Notes: generated by a model from the sequence alone, not told the origin. A stretch of DNA of 64,000 nucleotides from Ruminococcus flavefaciens ATCC 19208 (GCF_000518765.1 NZ_JAEF01000017.1:78121-142120); one strand, 5' to 3'. Positions 1 to 8,216 are shown, numbered from the stretch's first letter. A program made the numbers and translations.

Positions 1-522
1 CGTCTTGCCCGTGAGCTTGGCTGCGGAGACTTTGTAAAGATTGAGATAATGCGCGATACAAAGTATCTTCTTCCCGATAATCAAGAGACTGTACGTGCTA
101 CTGAAATACTTGCAAAGGAAGGCTTTGTTGTAATGCCCTATATGTACCCAGATCTCAACACTGCCCGTGATCTTGTGAATGCAGGCGCAGCTTCAGTTAT
201 GCCACTTGCTTCACCTATAGGCTCTAACAAGGGACTTGCTACAAAGGACTTTATACAGATACTTATTGATGAAATAGACCTGCCCATAATAGTTGACGCA
301 GGTATCGGCAGACCATCACAGGCTTGCGAAGCTATGGAAATGGGAGCTGCTGCGGTGATGTCAAATACCGCACTTGCTACAGCAGGTGATCTTCCTGCTA
401 TGGCTGAAGCCTTTAAACAGGCGATCGAAGCAGGCAGAAAGGCTTATTTGGCAGGCCTCGGAAGAGTTCTTACAAGAGGTGCGGCACCGTCAGATACCCT
501 TACAGGCTTCCTGCACGACTGA
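1..522 (+). CDS. thiG: Thiazole synthase ThiG (5' truncated by window edge)
   Basis: The reading frame is open from the first base, so the N-terminal part (about 80-90 residues by comparison with the usual ~256 aa) lies outside the window. ThiG condenses 1-deoxyxylulose phosphate, dehydroglycine and ThiS thiocarboxylate into the thiazole phosphate of thiamine; it is a cytosolic TIM barrel. The visible part has the imine-forming Lys in a FVKIEI strand (about fragment residue 13) and the C-terminal phosphate-binding [15 protein letters not shown] and NTALATAGD segments typical of the family. It heads the visible part of a thiamine operon with thiH, tenI and thiE downstream. Confidence 0.95.
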   Translation, partial: RLARELGCGDFVKIEIMRDTKYLLPDNQETVRATEILAKEGFVVMPYMYPDLNTARDLVNAGAASVMPLASPIGSNKGLATKDFIQILIDEIDLPIIVDAGIGRPSQACEAMEMGAAAVMSNTALATAGDLPAMAEAFKQAIEAGRKAYLAGLGRVLTRGAAPSDTLTGFLHD

Positions 523-524
523 TA

Positions 525-1007
525 ATGGTGCATCTTGAAAAAGTAAACGGCGGTAATATCTGGGATATAGTTGCTCTAAGCGTATTCTGGTCTCAGAAAA
601 AATTTGTGGCTGATAATAAAACAAGTATAATTGAGGCTTACGCTGCTATTTCAAGCGGTGGAAGTGTTTTTACGTTTGGGATTTATAATGATGAAACGCC
701 TGTTGGTTTTGTCATGATAGGCTACGGAACGGACGAATACTGGGAATCTCCGCCAAAGATAGCACAAAATAACTATAATATATGGCGTTTTATGATAGAT
801 AAGCGTTTTCAGCATAAGGGTTACGGTAAAGCTGCCATGCAGCTTGCACTTGACTTTATAAGAACATATCCCTGCGGAAAAGCTGAAAAATGCTGGCTTT
901 CATATGAGCCTGAGAATACTGCTGCTGAAAAGTTATATAGTTCATTTGGCTTTGTGCCTAATGGTGAAAAAGACGGCGACGAGATCATAGCCGTCTTAAA
1001 TCTGTAA
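525..1007 (+). CDS. GNAT-family N-acetyltransferase embedded in the thi operon
   Basis: 160 aa. The acetyl-CoA-binding motif A is visible as KRFQHKGYGKAAM around residues 93-105, followed by the usual C-terminal ENTAAEKLYSSFGF segment, so this is a GCN5-related acetyltransferase of the spermidine/diamine (BltD-like) type; the substrate cannot be read from sequence. The start lies 2 nt after the thiG stop without a clear Shine-Dalgarno sequence, suggesting translational coupling. Its position between thiG and thiH, which normally adjoin, is unusual. It may act on a thiamine-related amine, or be a passenger. Confidence 0.85.
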   Translation: MVHLEKVNGGNIWDIVALSVFWSQKKFVADNKTSIIEAYAAISSGGSVFTFGIYNDETPVGFVMIGYGTDEYWESPPKIAQNNYNIWRFMIDKRFQHKGYGKAAMQLALDFIRTYPCGKAEKCWLSYEPENTAAEKLYSSFGFVPNGEKDGDEIIAVLNL

Positions 1008-1020
1008 AGAAGGTAATTTA

Positions 1021-2274
1021 ATGGAAAATCATTATTTTGTTGACTCGGACAAGCTTTCCGAGGCTGCACTGAAGAAAAAGCATATGCTTGAAACTTATCC
1101 GTCATCGCGTACAAATCATATGGAGTACATGGAGGGAATGGAGCGTATAAAGTCCGATATCATGGATAAGGTCATCACCGAGATGAAGAATTACGACTAT
1201 TCTCAGTATACTGCCCGTGATGTAAACGCAGCTCTTAATCATGACACCTGCACGGTCGAAGATTTCAAGGCGCTCCTTTCTCCTGCGGCAGAGCCTTTCC
1301 TTGAAAGAATGGCTCAGAAGGCAAAGCTTGAGACACAGAAGCATTTCGGCAATACGGTATATCTGTTCACTCCGCTGTACATTGCAAATTACTGTGAAAA
1401 TTACTGCGTTTACTGTGGTTTCAACTGCTACAATGATATCAAGCGCATGAAGCTCAACATGGAGCAGATAGAGCACGAGATGAAGGTCATCGCAGACAGC
1501 GGCATGGAGGAGATACTTATTCTCACAGGTGAGAGCCGTGCGCAGAGCAGCGTTGAATATATCGGAGAAGCCTGTAAGCTTGCACGAAAGTATTTTCGTA
1601 TGGTAGGCGTTGAGGTATATCCGCTCAATACCGATGAATACAAGTATCTTCACGAATGCGGAGTTGACTATGTTACTGTATTTCAGGAGACCTATGACAG
1701 CGACCGATACGAACAGCTTCATCTCATGGGACATAAGCGTGTATGGCCATATCGTTTTGAGGCTCAAGAGCGAGCTCTTATGGGCGGCATGAGAGGCATT
1801 GCCTGTTCGGCGCTTCTCGGACTATCTGATTTCAGAAAGGACGCTCTTGCAAGTGCGCTTCATGTATACTATTTGCAGCGAAAGTATCCGCAGGCTGAGA
1901 TATCACTTTCATGTCCGAGACTGCGTCCTATTATCAATAATGATGAAATTAATCCGCTTGACGTACATGAAAAGCAGCTCTGTCAGATACTCTGCGCATA
2001 CAGGATATTCCTTCCGTTCTGCGGTATAACAGTTTCTTCACGTGAGAGCGAGACATTTCGCAACGGTATCGTAAAGATAGCTGCAACAAAGGTGTCCGCA
2101 GGCGTTTCAACAGGTATCGGCGACCACGAGAGCAAATATACAGGCAAGGAAAGCGAAGCTGCTGAAGGCGATGAACAGTTTGAAATAAATGACAGAAGAA
2201 GCTTTGACAAGATGTATAAGGATATGTCATCGGAGGGACTTCAGCCGGTGCTGAATGATTACCTCTATGTCTGA
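1021..2274 (+). CDS. thiH: 2-iminoacetate (dehydroglycine) synthase ThiH
   Basis: 417 aa radical-SAM enzyme that cleaves tyrosine to give dehydroglycine for ThiG. The cluster-binding C-x3-C-x2-C motif is at C125, C129 and C132 (CENYCVYCGF), which is the ThiH/CofH-like form. The N-terminus is about 40 residues longer than enterobacterial ThiH, which I regard as normal for the clostridial type. The start has an AGAAGG ribosome-binding site 7 nt upstream. The 3' end overlaps the next gene by 20 nt, indicating a tight operon. Confidence 0.95.
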   Translation: MENHYFVDSDKLSEAALKKKHMLETYPSSRTNHMEYMEGMERIKSDIMDKVITEMKNYDYSQYTARDVNAALNHDTCTVEDFKALLSPAAEPFLERMAQKAKLETQKHFGNTVYLFTPLYIANYCENYCVYCGFNCYNDIKRMKLNMEQIEHEMKVIADSGMEEILILTGESRAQSSVEYIGEACKLARKYFRMVGVEVYPLNTDEYKYLHECGVDYVTVFQETYDSDRYEQLHLMGHKRVWPYRFEAQERALMGGMRGIACSALLGLSDFRKDALASALHVYYLQRKYPQAEISLSCPRLRPIINNDEINPLDVHEKQLCQILCAYRIFLPFCGITVSSRESETFRNGIVKIAATKVSAGVSTGIGDHESKYTGKESEAAEGDEQFEINDRRSFDKMYKDMSSEGLQPVLNDYLYV

Positions 2275-2863
2275 TATTGTTTGTGTTACTGCGCGTAATC
2301 TATGCGAGGGGAGTTTTCTTAGTCAGCTTGAAAAGATAGCAGCTGCTACACCAAAGTTTATTATTCTCAGAGAAAAAGACCTGTCGGAGAAGGATTACCG
2401 CTCACTTGCCGAAAAAGCAATAGATATATGCAGGAAATACGATACAAAGCTTATGCTTCATTATTATTGGAAAACAGCTATAGAGCTTGAGTGGAAGAAT
2501 GTACATCTTCCGCTTCATATTCTGAGAGAGCTTTCGGAAGATGATAAAAGAAACTTTGAGCATATCGGTGTATCGTGCCATTCAGTTGATGATGCGATTG
2601 AAGCACAAAAGCTTGGAGCATGCTATATAACAGCAGGTCACGTTTTTGCTACAGACTGTAAAAAGGGACTTGAACCGCGCGGACTGGATTTTCTGAGAAA
2701 TGTCTGTGAAAGCGTTGAGATACCTGTTTATGCTATCGGCGGTATTTCTCCTGATAATATCGGTCTTGTGCGCGAATTCGGAGCAGCCGGAGGCTGCGCA
2801 ATGAGCGGTTTTATGAGATGTGCTGATCCTGCGGAATATATCAGAAAATTTGAAAAGAAGTGA
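2255..2863 (+). CDS. tenI: Thiazole tautomerase TenI
   Basis: 202 aa ThiE-fold protein. It differs from ThiE by carrying GHVFATDCKKGLEPRG (about residues 128-143) in place of the ThiE GxVFPTxTK motif; the His in this segment matches the His that TenI uses to aromatise the thiazole carboxylate tautomer. Lys in ILREKD and the AIGGIS phosphate loop are kept. This start overlaps the thiH 3' end by 20 nt; an alternative ATG lies at 2267. No strong ribosome-binding site is seen, so coupling to thiH is likely. It might instead be a second, weak thiamine-phosphate synthase. Confidence 0.8.
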   Translation: MITSMSDIVCVTARNLCEGSFLSQLEKIAAATPKFIILREKDLSEKDYRSLAEKAIDICRKYDTKLMLHYYWKTAIELEWKNVHLPLHILRELSEDDKRNFEHIGVSCHSVDDAIEAQKLGACYITAGHVFATDCKKGLEPRGLDFLRNVCESVEIPVYAIGGISPDNIGLVREFGAAGGCAMSGFMRCADPAEYIRKFEKK

Positions 2864-2867
2864 TAAT

Positions 2868-3506
2868 ATGAATATAGATAAAAGCAAGCTTCTGCTTTAT
2901 GCAGTTACTGACAGAGACTGCCTTAAAGGGAAGAGCCTTGAGGAAGCAGTTGAAGAGGCTATACTCGGTGGCGTTACCTGTGTACAGCTGAGGGAAAAGA
3001 ATGCTTCTGCGGAGGAGATTATCGAGGAAGCACAGAGGCTTCTTAAAATATGCAGAAAATACAGTGTTCCGCTGATAATCAATGATGATTATGAGGCAGC
3101 TCTGAGAAGCGGTGCTGACGGTGTACACGTAGGCATAGAGGATGCTCCTGTTGCTGAGATACGAAGGATAGCAGGGGAGAATTTCATTATCGGAGCTACA
3201 GCAAAGACGGTTGAACAGGCGAAGCTCGCCGAGAGCTCGGGAGCTGATTATCTTGGAGTCGGAGCGGTTTTTCCGTCACCAACAAAGACTAATGCTATTA
3301 GGATAACACCGAAGCAGCTTTCTGAGATATGCAGCTGTGTCAATATACCTGCTGTAGCCATCGGTGGCATAACAGCCGAGAACGTACCGGAAATAAAAGG
3401 CTGCGGACACAGCGGTATCGCAGTTGTTTCGGCAGTATTCGGCGCAAAAGATATAAAAGCGGCAGCTGAGAAGCTTTGTGAGGTTGTACGCAAGACATTT
3501 TTATGA
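2868..3506 (+). CDS. thiE: Thiamine-phosphate synthase ThiE
   Basis: 212 aa. It joins hydroxymethylpyrimidine pyrophosphate and thiazole phosphate into thiamine phosphate. The family signatures are clear: VQLREKNAS, LIINDDYEAAL, GADGVHVG, GVGAVFPSPTK and VAIGGI. I chose the ATG at 2868 because AGAAG lies just upstream, whereas a longer frame from 2820 would overlap tenI by 44 nt. It is the last thiamine gene of the cluster and is followed after 9 nt by tatD. Confidence 0.95.
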   Translation: MNIDKSKLLLYAVTDRDCLKGKSLEEAVEEAILGGVTCVQLREKNASAEEIIEEAQRLLKICRKYSVPLIINDDYEAALRSGADGVHVGIEDAPVAEIRRIAGENFIIGATAKTVEQAKLAESSGADYLGVGAVFPSPTKTNAIRITPKQLSEICSCVNIPAVAIGGITAENVPEIKGCGHSGIAVVSAVFGAKDIKAAAEKLCEVVRKTFL

Positions 3507-3515
3507 GGAAATAAT

Positions 3516-4286
3516 ATGAAATACTATGATATTGGGCTGAATCTGTTCTGCAAACAGTTCAGAGAGCCCGAGAAAATAATAAATGATGCGGCTGCTGAGC
3601 AGGTTGGATGTATACTTACAGGCTCGGATATGAAGAGCAGCGAAGCAGTGAATCGCTTTGTGAAAACACATGAATGTTATGGTACCTGCGGTATTCACCC
3701 GCACAGTGCTGACAGTGCAAAGGCTGAGGATTTTCAGCGTATTCGTGAAATCGCATCAAGCAATGATAAGATAGTTGCAGTAGGCGAATGCGGACTTGAT
3801 TTTGACCGTATGTTCTCAACTCGTGAAAATCAGATACGCTGCTTTGAGCATCATATCAAAATCGCAGAAGAGCTTGATAAGCCTTTATTTCTGCATGAAA
3901 GAGAAGCAGCTGACGATTTTGTACAGCGTTTCAAAAAGCATGGCGATATCTGTAAACGATCGGTAGTGCATTGCTTTACAGGTGATAAGGATACGCTGAA
4001 AAGATATCTTGATATGGGATTTTACATCGGCATTACAGGCTGGATATGCGATGAGAGGCGAGGCGGAGCGCTTCGTGAGGCTGTAAAGCTCATACCTCTT
4101 GACAGGATAATGGTAGAGACTGATGCTCCGTATCTTACTCCGCGTAATATCAAGGGACTTGATCGTACTAATGTGCCGCAGAATATCAAGTATGTTGTAG
4201 CTGAGCTTGCACGTAATATGCGCATCAGCGAGGAAGAGCTGACAGCTGCGCTTAAAGAAAATACAAAAAGATTTTTCGGTATATAA
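3516..4286 (+). CDS. tatD: TatD-type metal-dependent DNase
   Basis: 256 aa. The whole length matches true TatD rather than its YcfH/YjjV paralogues: an N-terminal DIGLNL motif in place of the DxHxH form, GIHPH, VGECGLDFDR, LHEREA, VHCFTG, GITGWICDERRG and ETDAPYLTPR are all present and in order. TatD is a cytosolic 3'-5' exonuclease/AP-repair TIM-barrel enzyme, with no role in Tat export despite the name. It is probably cotranscribed with the thi genes and ends at a strong bidirectional terminator. Confidence 0.93.
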   Translation: MKYYDIGLNLFCKQFREPEKIINDAAAEQVGCILTGSDMKSSEAVNRFVKTHECYGTCGIHPHSADSAKAEDFQRIREIASSNDKIVAVGECGLDFDRMFSTRENQIRCFEHHIKIAEELDKPLFLHEREAADDFVQRFKKHGDICKRSVVHCFTGDKDTLKRYLDMGFYIGITGWICDERRGGALREAVKLIPLDRIMVETDAPYLTPRNIKGLDRTNVPQNIKYVVAELARNMRISEEELTAALKENTKRFFGI

Positions 4287-4321
4287 AAACTGCACGGTAA
4301 AACATTACCGTGCAGTTTTTG
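4285..4321. terminator. Bidirectional intrinsic terminator between tatD and the microprotein
   Basis: An 11-bp perfect stem (CTGCACGGTAA/TTACCGTGCAG) with a short loop is flanked by A5 on the left and T5 on the right, so it can stop transcripts on both strands: tatD on plus and the 19-aa ORF on minus. Confidence 0.9.
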
Positions 4322-4322
4322 C

Positions 4323-4382
4323 TTATTTGCAGCAGATGCCGAATAACTCGCAGAGCATCTTGAAAATATTGTTGCAGCACAT
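4323..4382 (-). CDS. 19-residue cysteine-pair microprotein
   Basis: A tiny ORF encoding MCCNNIFKMLCELFGICCK. It has a Cys-Cys pair at positions 2-3, another at 17-18 and a single Cys at 11, with a hydrophobic middle. Support for expression is strong: a perfect AGGAGG lies 8 nt before the ATG, a TTGATT-17-TATAAT promoter with an extended -10 lies 44 nt upstream, and an intrinsic terminator follows the stop. I do not recognise the family. It could be a metal-binding, disulfide-bonded or signalling peptide, or a leader; the function is unknown. Confidence 0.65.
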   Translation of the reverse strand: MCCNNIFKMLCELFGICCK

Positions 4383-4406
4383 AGTATATACCTCCTGAAT
4401 GTATTG

Positions 4407-4418
4407 TCCCTTTCGGGA
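4407..4418 (-). promoter_or_regulatory. 5'-end GNRA hairpin of the microprotein mRNA
   Basis: UCCC-GAAA-GGGA, a 4-bp stem capped by a GAAA tetraloop, starts at the predicted transcription start. Such 5' hairpins can stabilise mRNA. Confidence 0.45.
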
Positions 4419-4425
4419 TAATTTA

Positions 4426-4454
4426 ATTATACCAGAGGTAGATAGTTAAATCAA
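4426..4454 (-). promoter_or_regulatory. Sigma-A promoter of the microprotein
   Basis: On the minus strand TTGATT (4449-4454), a 17-nt spacer and TATAAT (4426-4431); TGG before the -10 makes it an extended -10 element. The predicted 5' UTR is about 36 nt. Confidence 0.8.
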
Positions 4455-4485
4455 TATTAAAATGCTGGAAGTAATTTTTACATTT

Positions 4486-4959
4486 TCAGTTAAGAATATA
4501 AATGCCGATAGCAAGGTAGGAAGCAAACATAAGCCAGATAATATACGGGACATTCAGCCAAGCCGCAATATTGTTTATCCTTTTGAATGTCATTACCATT
4601 AATACAACAAGCACAAACAGCAGGATAGCTGTAACGGCGGCAGCTTCAAGCAATCTGAAACGGAAAAAAATTATGCTCCATGAGAAATTGACAGCAAGTT
4701 GCAGGAAATACAGCTTTAATGCAGCTGCTTTTCGTACCTCACTGCCGTTATCCCTCCATATAATATAGGCTGATATCCCCATAAGTGCATAGAGCACAGC
4801 CCATATCGCAGGGAAAAGCCACGGTGGAGGCGACAGGGGAGGACGAATGATATCAGCGTAAAAAGATTTGAAATCACCTGATAAAAGAGCTGATAATGCT
4901 CCGACGAGCTCTGCTGTCACAATAAAGATAAGCAGATCCGTAATTTTGATTTTTTTCAT
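4486..4959 (-). CDS. tspO: TspO/MBR-family membrane protein
   Basis: 157 aa with five predicted membrane helices. Family markers are the N-terminal RPPLSPPPWLFPAIWAVLY segment and the C-terminal PYIIWLMFASYLAIGIYIL. TspO proteins bind and may degrade or transport tetrapyrroles such as protoporphyrin IX. The start has AGAGGT about 6 nt upstream. It follows the metallophosphoesterase gene on the same strand after 56 nt, with a palindrome between them. Confidence 0.9.
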   Translation of the reverse strand: MKKIKITDLLIFIVTAELVGALSALLSGDFKSFYADIIRPPLSPPPWLFPAIWAVLYALMGISAYIIWRDNGSEVRKAAALKLYFLQLAVNFSWSIIFFRFRLLEAAAVTAILLFVLVVLMVMTFKRINNIAAWLNVPYIIWLMFASYLAIGIYILN

Positions 4960-4979
4960 AGCAATACCTCTTTGTGTTG

Positions 4980-4993
4980 ATAGTATATACTAT
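4980..4993. repeat. 14-nt perfect palindrome upstream of tspO
   Basis: ATAGTATATACTAT is its own reverse complement and sits 21 nt before the tspO start, where a regulator could bind or where a -10-like TATACT could work. Eleven of these bases also occur at the start of the microprotein ORF (4381-4391). Confidence 0.4.
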
Positions 4994-5015
4994 GTCGGAT
5001 CTGCTCGTATTATGC

Positions 5016-5678
5016 TTATTTAAGTGGGATCACACTGTTGAATACAGCACGGAATTTTATAGGGATATGCTTATCTATGTGGCATTTTCCAAAAAACCAT
5101 TCCCTGTATTTACAGGTTTTGATGATATCCTCAAAAAATGCATGGACTTCAAGACGCTCAAATACATCGACGCCGAGGCATTCTTTTAAAGATGCAGGCG
5201 GCTCATGAGTGATGATATAGTCGAATTTGTAGTTGTTTTCACGCAGATGAGCGATGCCCTCTTTTATTTCCTCATGAGAAGGCTGTTCACGCTCCCACCA
5301 GTCGTTATCGCGCCTGAACTCGATGTCCTGACTGTGTCCGCCGCCGAATGTGAATATTTTCCTCTTTTCGATGGTGTAGACCTGTCCGCGTAAGAGATGA
5401 ATGATATTAGGTGCGATCATATGTACCTTTCCGCCGTTCCACTCTTCCTTCGGGTATTTTTCAAGAATATCAAAATTTTCATGGCAGCCGTCAAGAAAAG
5501 CAATTGTAAAATTCTTATCCGCAAGCTTTTTAAGCGCAGCTTTTTCCTGTTTTGAATTATCCCATAAAAAGCCGAAATCTCCCGCAATTATAAGAGTATC
5601 TCCTCGCCCTACCTTTTTCATTTCAGGGCTTTTAAAGCGGGTAATATCTCCGTGGGTGTCTCCTGTAACGTAGATCAC
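5016..5678 (-). CDS. Metallophosphoesterase (calcineurin-like)
   Basis: 220 aa. Dinuclear-metal phosphoesterase signatures are in order: GDTHGDI (residues 6-12), IIAGDFGFLWD, LDGCHENF, FGGGHS and THEPP. This resembles small phage/cellular metallophosphoesterases; the substrate is not predictable. I chose GTG at 5678: GGAGG lies 8 nt upstream, and the protein then begins MIYVTGDTHGD. A longer frame from an ATG at 5705 places that ribosome-binding site inside the gene. Confidence 0.85.
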   Translation of the reverse strand: MIYVTGDTHGDITRFKSPEMKKVGRGDTLIIAGDFGFLWDNSKQEKAALKKLADKNFTIAFLDGCHENFDILEKYPKEEWNGGKVHMIAPNIIHLLRGQVYTIEKRKIFTFGGGHSQDIEFRRDNDWWEREQPSHEEIKEGIAHLRENNYKFDYIITHEPPASLKECLGVDVFERLEVHAFFEDIIKTCKYREWFFGKCHIDKHIPIKFRAVFNSVIPLK

Positions 5679-5852
5679 ATTAAAAACCTCCGTTCTTCTG
5701 TTCAATTTTAAGCAGCTTGTTTTTTTCTATGCTGCTTTCGTTTTGTATATTACCATTGTATCACATTTTATCAAAAAGGTAAATAGCATAGGAAAAATTT
5801 TCTGAAATTTAAAAAAATTTTTCTGAAACCCCTTTTAAAATCCGAAAAAATC

Positions 5853-5861
5853 TGGTATAAT
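5853..5861 (+). promoter_or_regulatory. Extended -10 promoter of the S11-like gene
   Basis: TGG-TATAAT with only a weak -35. It lies about 60 nt before the coding start in an AT-rich 200-nt intergenic stretch that shows nothing else clear. Confidence 0.55.
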
Positions 5862-5923
5862 AAAATTTGGAGTCTCTATATTGAAAATATCGCTTATTAT
5901 TGCGTTTAAATAAAGGAGAATAT

Positions 5924-7348
5924 ATGAAAAGGTTATTATGTACACTTGCAGCAATTATAATGGTTTTGCCGTTTATGTGCTGTATGAGATCAGAAGCTGT
6001 TAATTTTCCGCTTCCGTCGAATGTTAGTATTATGAGCGAATCGGCTGTGCTTGTAAATCTTGATACAAAAACGGTAATACATCAGAAAAATGCTGACAGA
6101 AAACAGATGCCCGGACCTCTTGTAAATATTATGACAGCTGTTGTCTGTATTGAAAATTTTCCTGATCTTTCAAAAGAGATCACGATAGACGAATCGGTCT
6201 ATGATTATCTCTATAATATAGAATACCCCGATGATCTCAGGTTTGCGGAGATACTTGACGGTGATGTGCTTACTATGACTGACCTGCTGTATGCGATGAT
6301 GCTTACTTCTTCGGTAGAAGCAGCAGAGACCATTGCGTATAAAGTCGGTGACGGCAATACTTCAAAGTTCGTTGAGATGATGAATGAGAAGGCAGCAGAG
6401 CTTGGACTAAATGATACTCACTTCACAAATGCGACGGGTATGTATGATCCCGATCAGTATACAACTGCCAACGATATGGCTGCGCTTACAATGTATGCAC
6501 TTACTGTTCCTTACTTTGAAAATATTTCCACAACGTACTCGTATACTCCTTCTGTTCCTAATTTGAAAAGTCATCCTAATCAGGCGACTGAATGGGTATG
6601 GACTCATTCAAATATTATGATGGAGCCTGACGGAGATTATACCTATAACGGAGCTAAGGGTATAAAAACCGCAAATCTTGAACTTGCAGGAAGAAATATC
6701 GTTACAATGGCAAGCCGTGACGGAAACAAGTATCTTGCAGTTCTTATGAAATCGCCTTTGAACGATGCTGACGGTGAAACGACTTTCTATCATATTGTTG
6801 ATGCTAAGTCACTTTTCAACTGGGCATTCAATCATTTTTCATATCAGGTGATACTTGCGGATACTGCCGAGGTAGGAGAGCTTCCTGTTGAACTTGCAGA
6901 GGGTAATGATTATGTACTTGCACGTCCTAAAGAAGAGTTTACGCTTCTGTGGTATGATGAGATAGACATTTCTACGATCAGCCGTGATAAGGTGGTATGG
7001 TACAAGAATTCACTTCAGGCACCTGTTGCCAAGGGTGAACCGCTTGGAGAAGTTACACTTGAGTATTCAGGTGAAGAGCTTGGAAAAGTTGAGATCGTAG
7101 CAGTAAGCAATGTTGAACGTTCAACTTCAAAATATAATATTTATGCTGCTAAAATGTTCCGTAAGTCCAAATGGTTCAATAAAGCGCTTCTGGTATCATT
7201 CCTCTTATGTGCTATCTATATTCTTGTATGTATTTATTCTTATATAGTATTCAAGAGCAAGGCAAAGCCTATGAAGCCTATTTACGCTGTTCCTAAGATG
7301 AATGACAAGAAGAAGCGCAGACGTCCGCCGCAGAATAAAGATGAATAA
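5924..7348 (+). CDS. S11 (DacA/PBP5)-fold protein with lost catalytic motifs
   Basis: 474 aa with a signal peptide (residues 1-25), a D-alanyl-D-alanine carboxypeptidase fold, a PBP5-type beta domain, a transmembrane helix near residues 415-437 and a basic cytoplasmic tail. The three active-site motifs are all altered. SxxK (family PASLTKIMT) reads PGPLVNIMT, so Ser becomes Pro65 and Lys becomes Asn68. SxN reads S129-S-V131, and KTG reads K248-T-A250. The fold context (FTNATGMYD, TTANDMAALT) is well kept, arguing against random decay. I infer a non-catalytic, possibly muropeptide-binding wall protein. Start at 5924 because AGGAG lies 5 nt upstream. Confidence 0.85.
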   Translation: MKRLLCTLAAIIMVLPFMCCMRSEAVNFPLPSNVSIMSESAVLVNLDTKTVIHQKNADRKQMPGPLVNIMTAVVCIENFPDLSKEITIDESVYDYLYNIEYPDDLRFAEILDGDVLTMTDLLYAMMLTSSVEAAETIAYKVGDGNTSKFVEMMNEKAAELGLNDTHFTNATGMYDPDQYTTANDMAALTMYALTVPYFENISTTYSYTPSVPNLKSHPNQATEWVWTHSNIMMEPDGDYTYNGAKGIKTANLELAGRNIVTMASRDGNKYLAVLMKSPLNDADGETTFYHIVDAKSLFNWAFNHFSYQVILADTAEVGELPVELAEGNDYVLARPKEEFTLLWYDEIDISTISRDKVVWYKNSLQAPVAKGEPLGEVTLEYSGEELGKVEIVAVSNVERSTSKYNIYAAKMFRKSKWFNKALLVSFLLCAIYILVCIYSYIVFKSKAKPMKPIYAVPKMNDKKKRRRPPQNKDE

Positions 7349-7352
7349 AGCA

Positions 7353-7387
7353 AAATACCGTACAGTTATTCTGTACGGTATTTTTTT
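7353..7387. terminator. Bidirectional terminator
   Basis: 13-bp stem AAATACCGTACAG/CTGTACGGTATTT followed by T7 on plus, and a T-rich end on minus. It separates the convergent S11-like and amidase genes. Confidence 0.9.
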
Positions 7388-8123
7388 ACAGTGTTATGAA
7401 CTGACTGCTCGAATAGCCTGTAGTTCCGTTATAATTGACAATATACCAGCCGTTTGACTCTCCGTTTATCATGACCTGTGCACCGTCGGGCATAGAGCCT
7501 ATTATATTGCCTGAAAGACTCGGATAATCCCGTATATTAAGATTGCTTCCGTCAGTTGTAACTGTGCCCCAGCGGACTGCTCCTGCGGGAACAAATGGGA
7601 TACCGAAATAGTCACACAGTGAATCAACAATATTTCTTGCTATAGCTTCAAGATTGCTTTTCAGCCATGCTTCATCGGCATAATTGTCATGGTAACCAAG
7701 CTCGCAAAGTACGGCGACCGCCTTCGTCCTTAATACCTCGCCGAGTGAATACGTTGGTATGGCTCTGACCTTATCAGGCAGCGGATAAATGGATTTCAGG
7801 TTATTTGCTATGATATTTGCGAGCCTTTCGCTCTGAGAGCTTTTGGGGGCATAGTAGATATCTATGCCTCTTAGCTTTCCTACAAGGTTTTCAGGAGCTG
7901 CATTTGAATGCAGGGCAAGATGAACGTCGTAATATCCTGCATTTGAATCTGCAATTGCTCCCGTGACATTTCGAGCAGGATCATTCCTAACGAAGCTTAT
8001 TCCGCATGAGCGAAGATATGGTTCTATCCTGTCAGCGAGTAAATTCATATATAATTCTTCATTGCCGTCTGTGGCATATTTGTTCCATTCCTGCGTAGAC
8101 GGACTCAAAAAGACCTTTGGCAT
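7386..8123 (-). CDS. N-acetylmuramoyl-L-alanine amidase-like protein with SH3 domain
   Basis: 245 aa without an obvious signal peptide. Residues 1-175 form an Amidase_3-type fold of the SPSTQE subfamily, with HLALHSNA (zinc-ligand His) and VLCELGYHDN (catalytic Glu). A C-terminal bacterial SH3 domain (about 185-245) should bind the wall. The position of the first zinc-ligand His of classical Amidase_3 proteins seems to be Trp (TQEWN), so activity is uncertain. The ribosome-binding site is weak (TGGAATG). It converges with the S11-like gene. Confidence 0.75.
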   Translation of the reverse strand: MPKVFLSPSTQEWNKYATDGNEELYMNLLADRIEPYLRSCGISFVRNDPARNVTGAIADSNAGYYDVHLALHSNAAPENLVGKLRGIDIYYAPKSSQSERLANIIANNLKSIYPLPDKVRAIPTYSLGEVLRTKAVAVLCELGYHDNYADEAWLKSNLEAIARNIVDSLCDYFGIPFVPAGAVRWGTVTTDGSNLNIRDYPSLSGNIIGSMPDGAQVMINGESNGWYIVNYNGTTGYSSSQFITL

Positions 8124-8216
8124 AAAATCATTCCATTCTTATTGGTTTTGAGATATCTCTCATATTATTTTATGCTCGGTCAGAATAAATTGTTATTATA
8201 AAATAGCAATATGCTA

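Noticed and set aside
1102..1767. 221-codon open frame on minus opposite thiH
   Set aside because: It is wholly antisense to a clear radical-SAM gene, has no ribosome-binding site and its translation looks like shadow coding.
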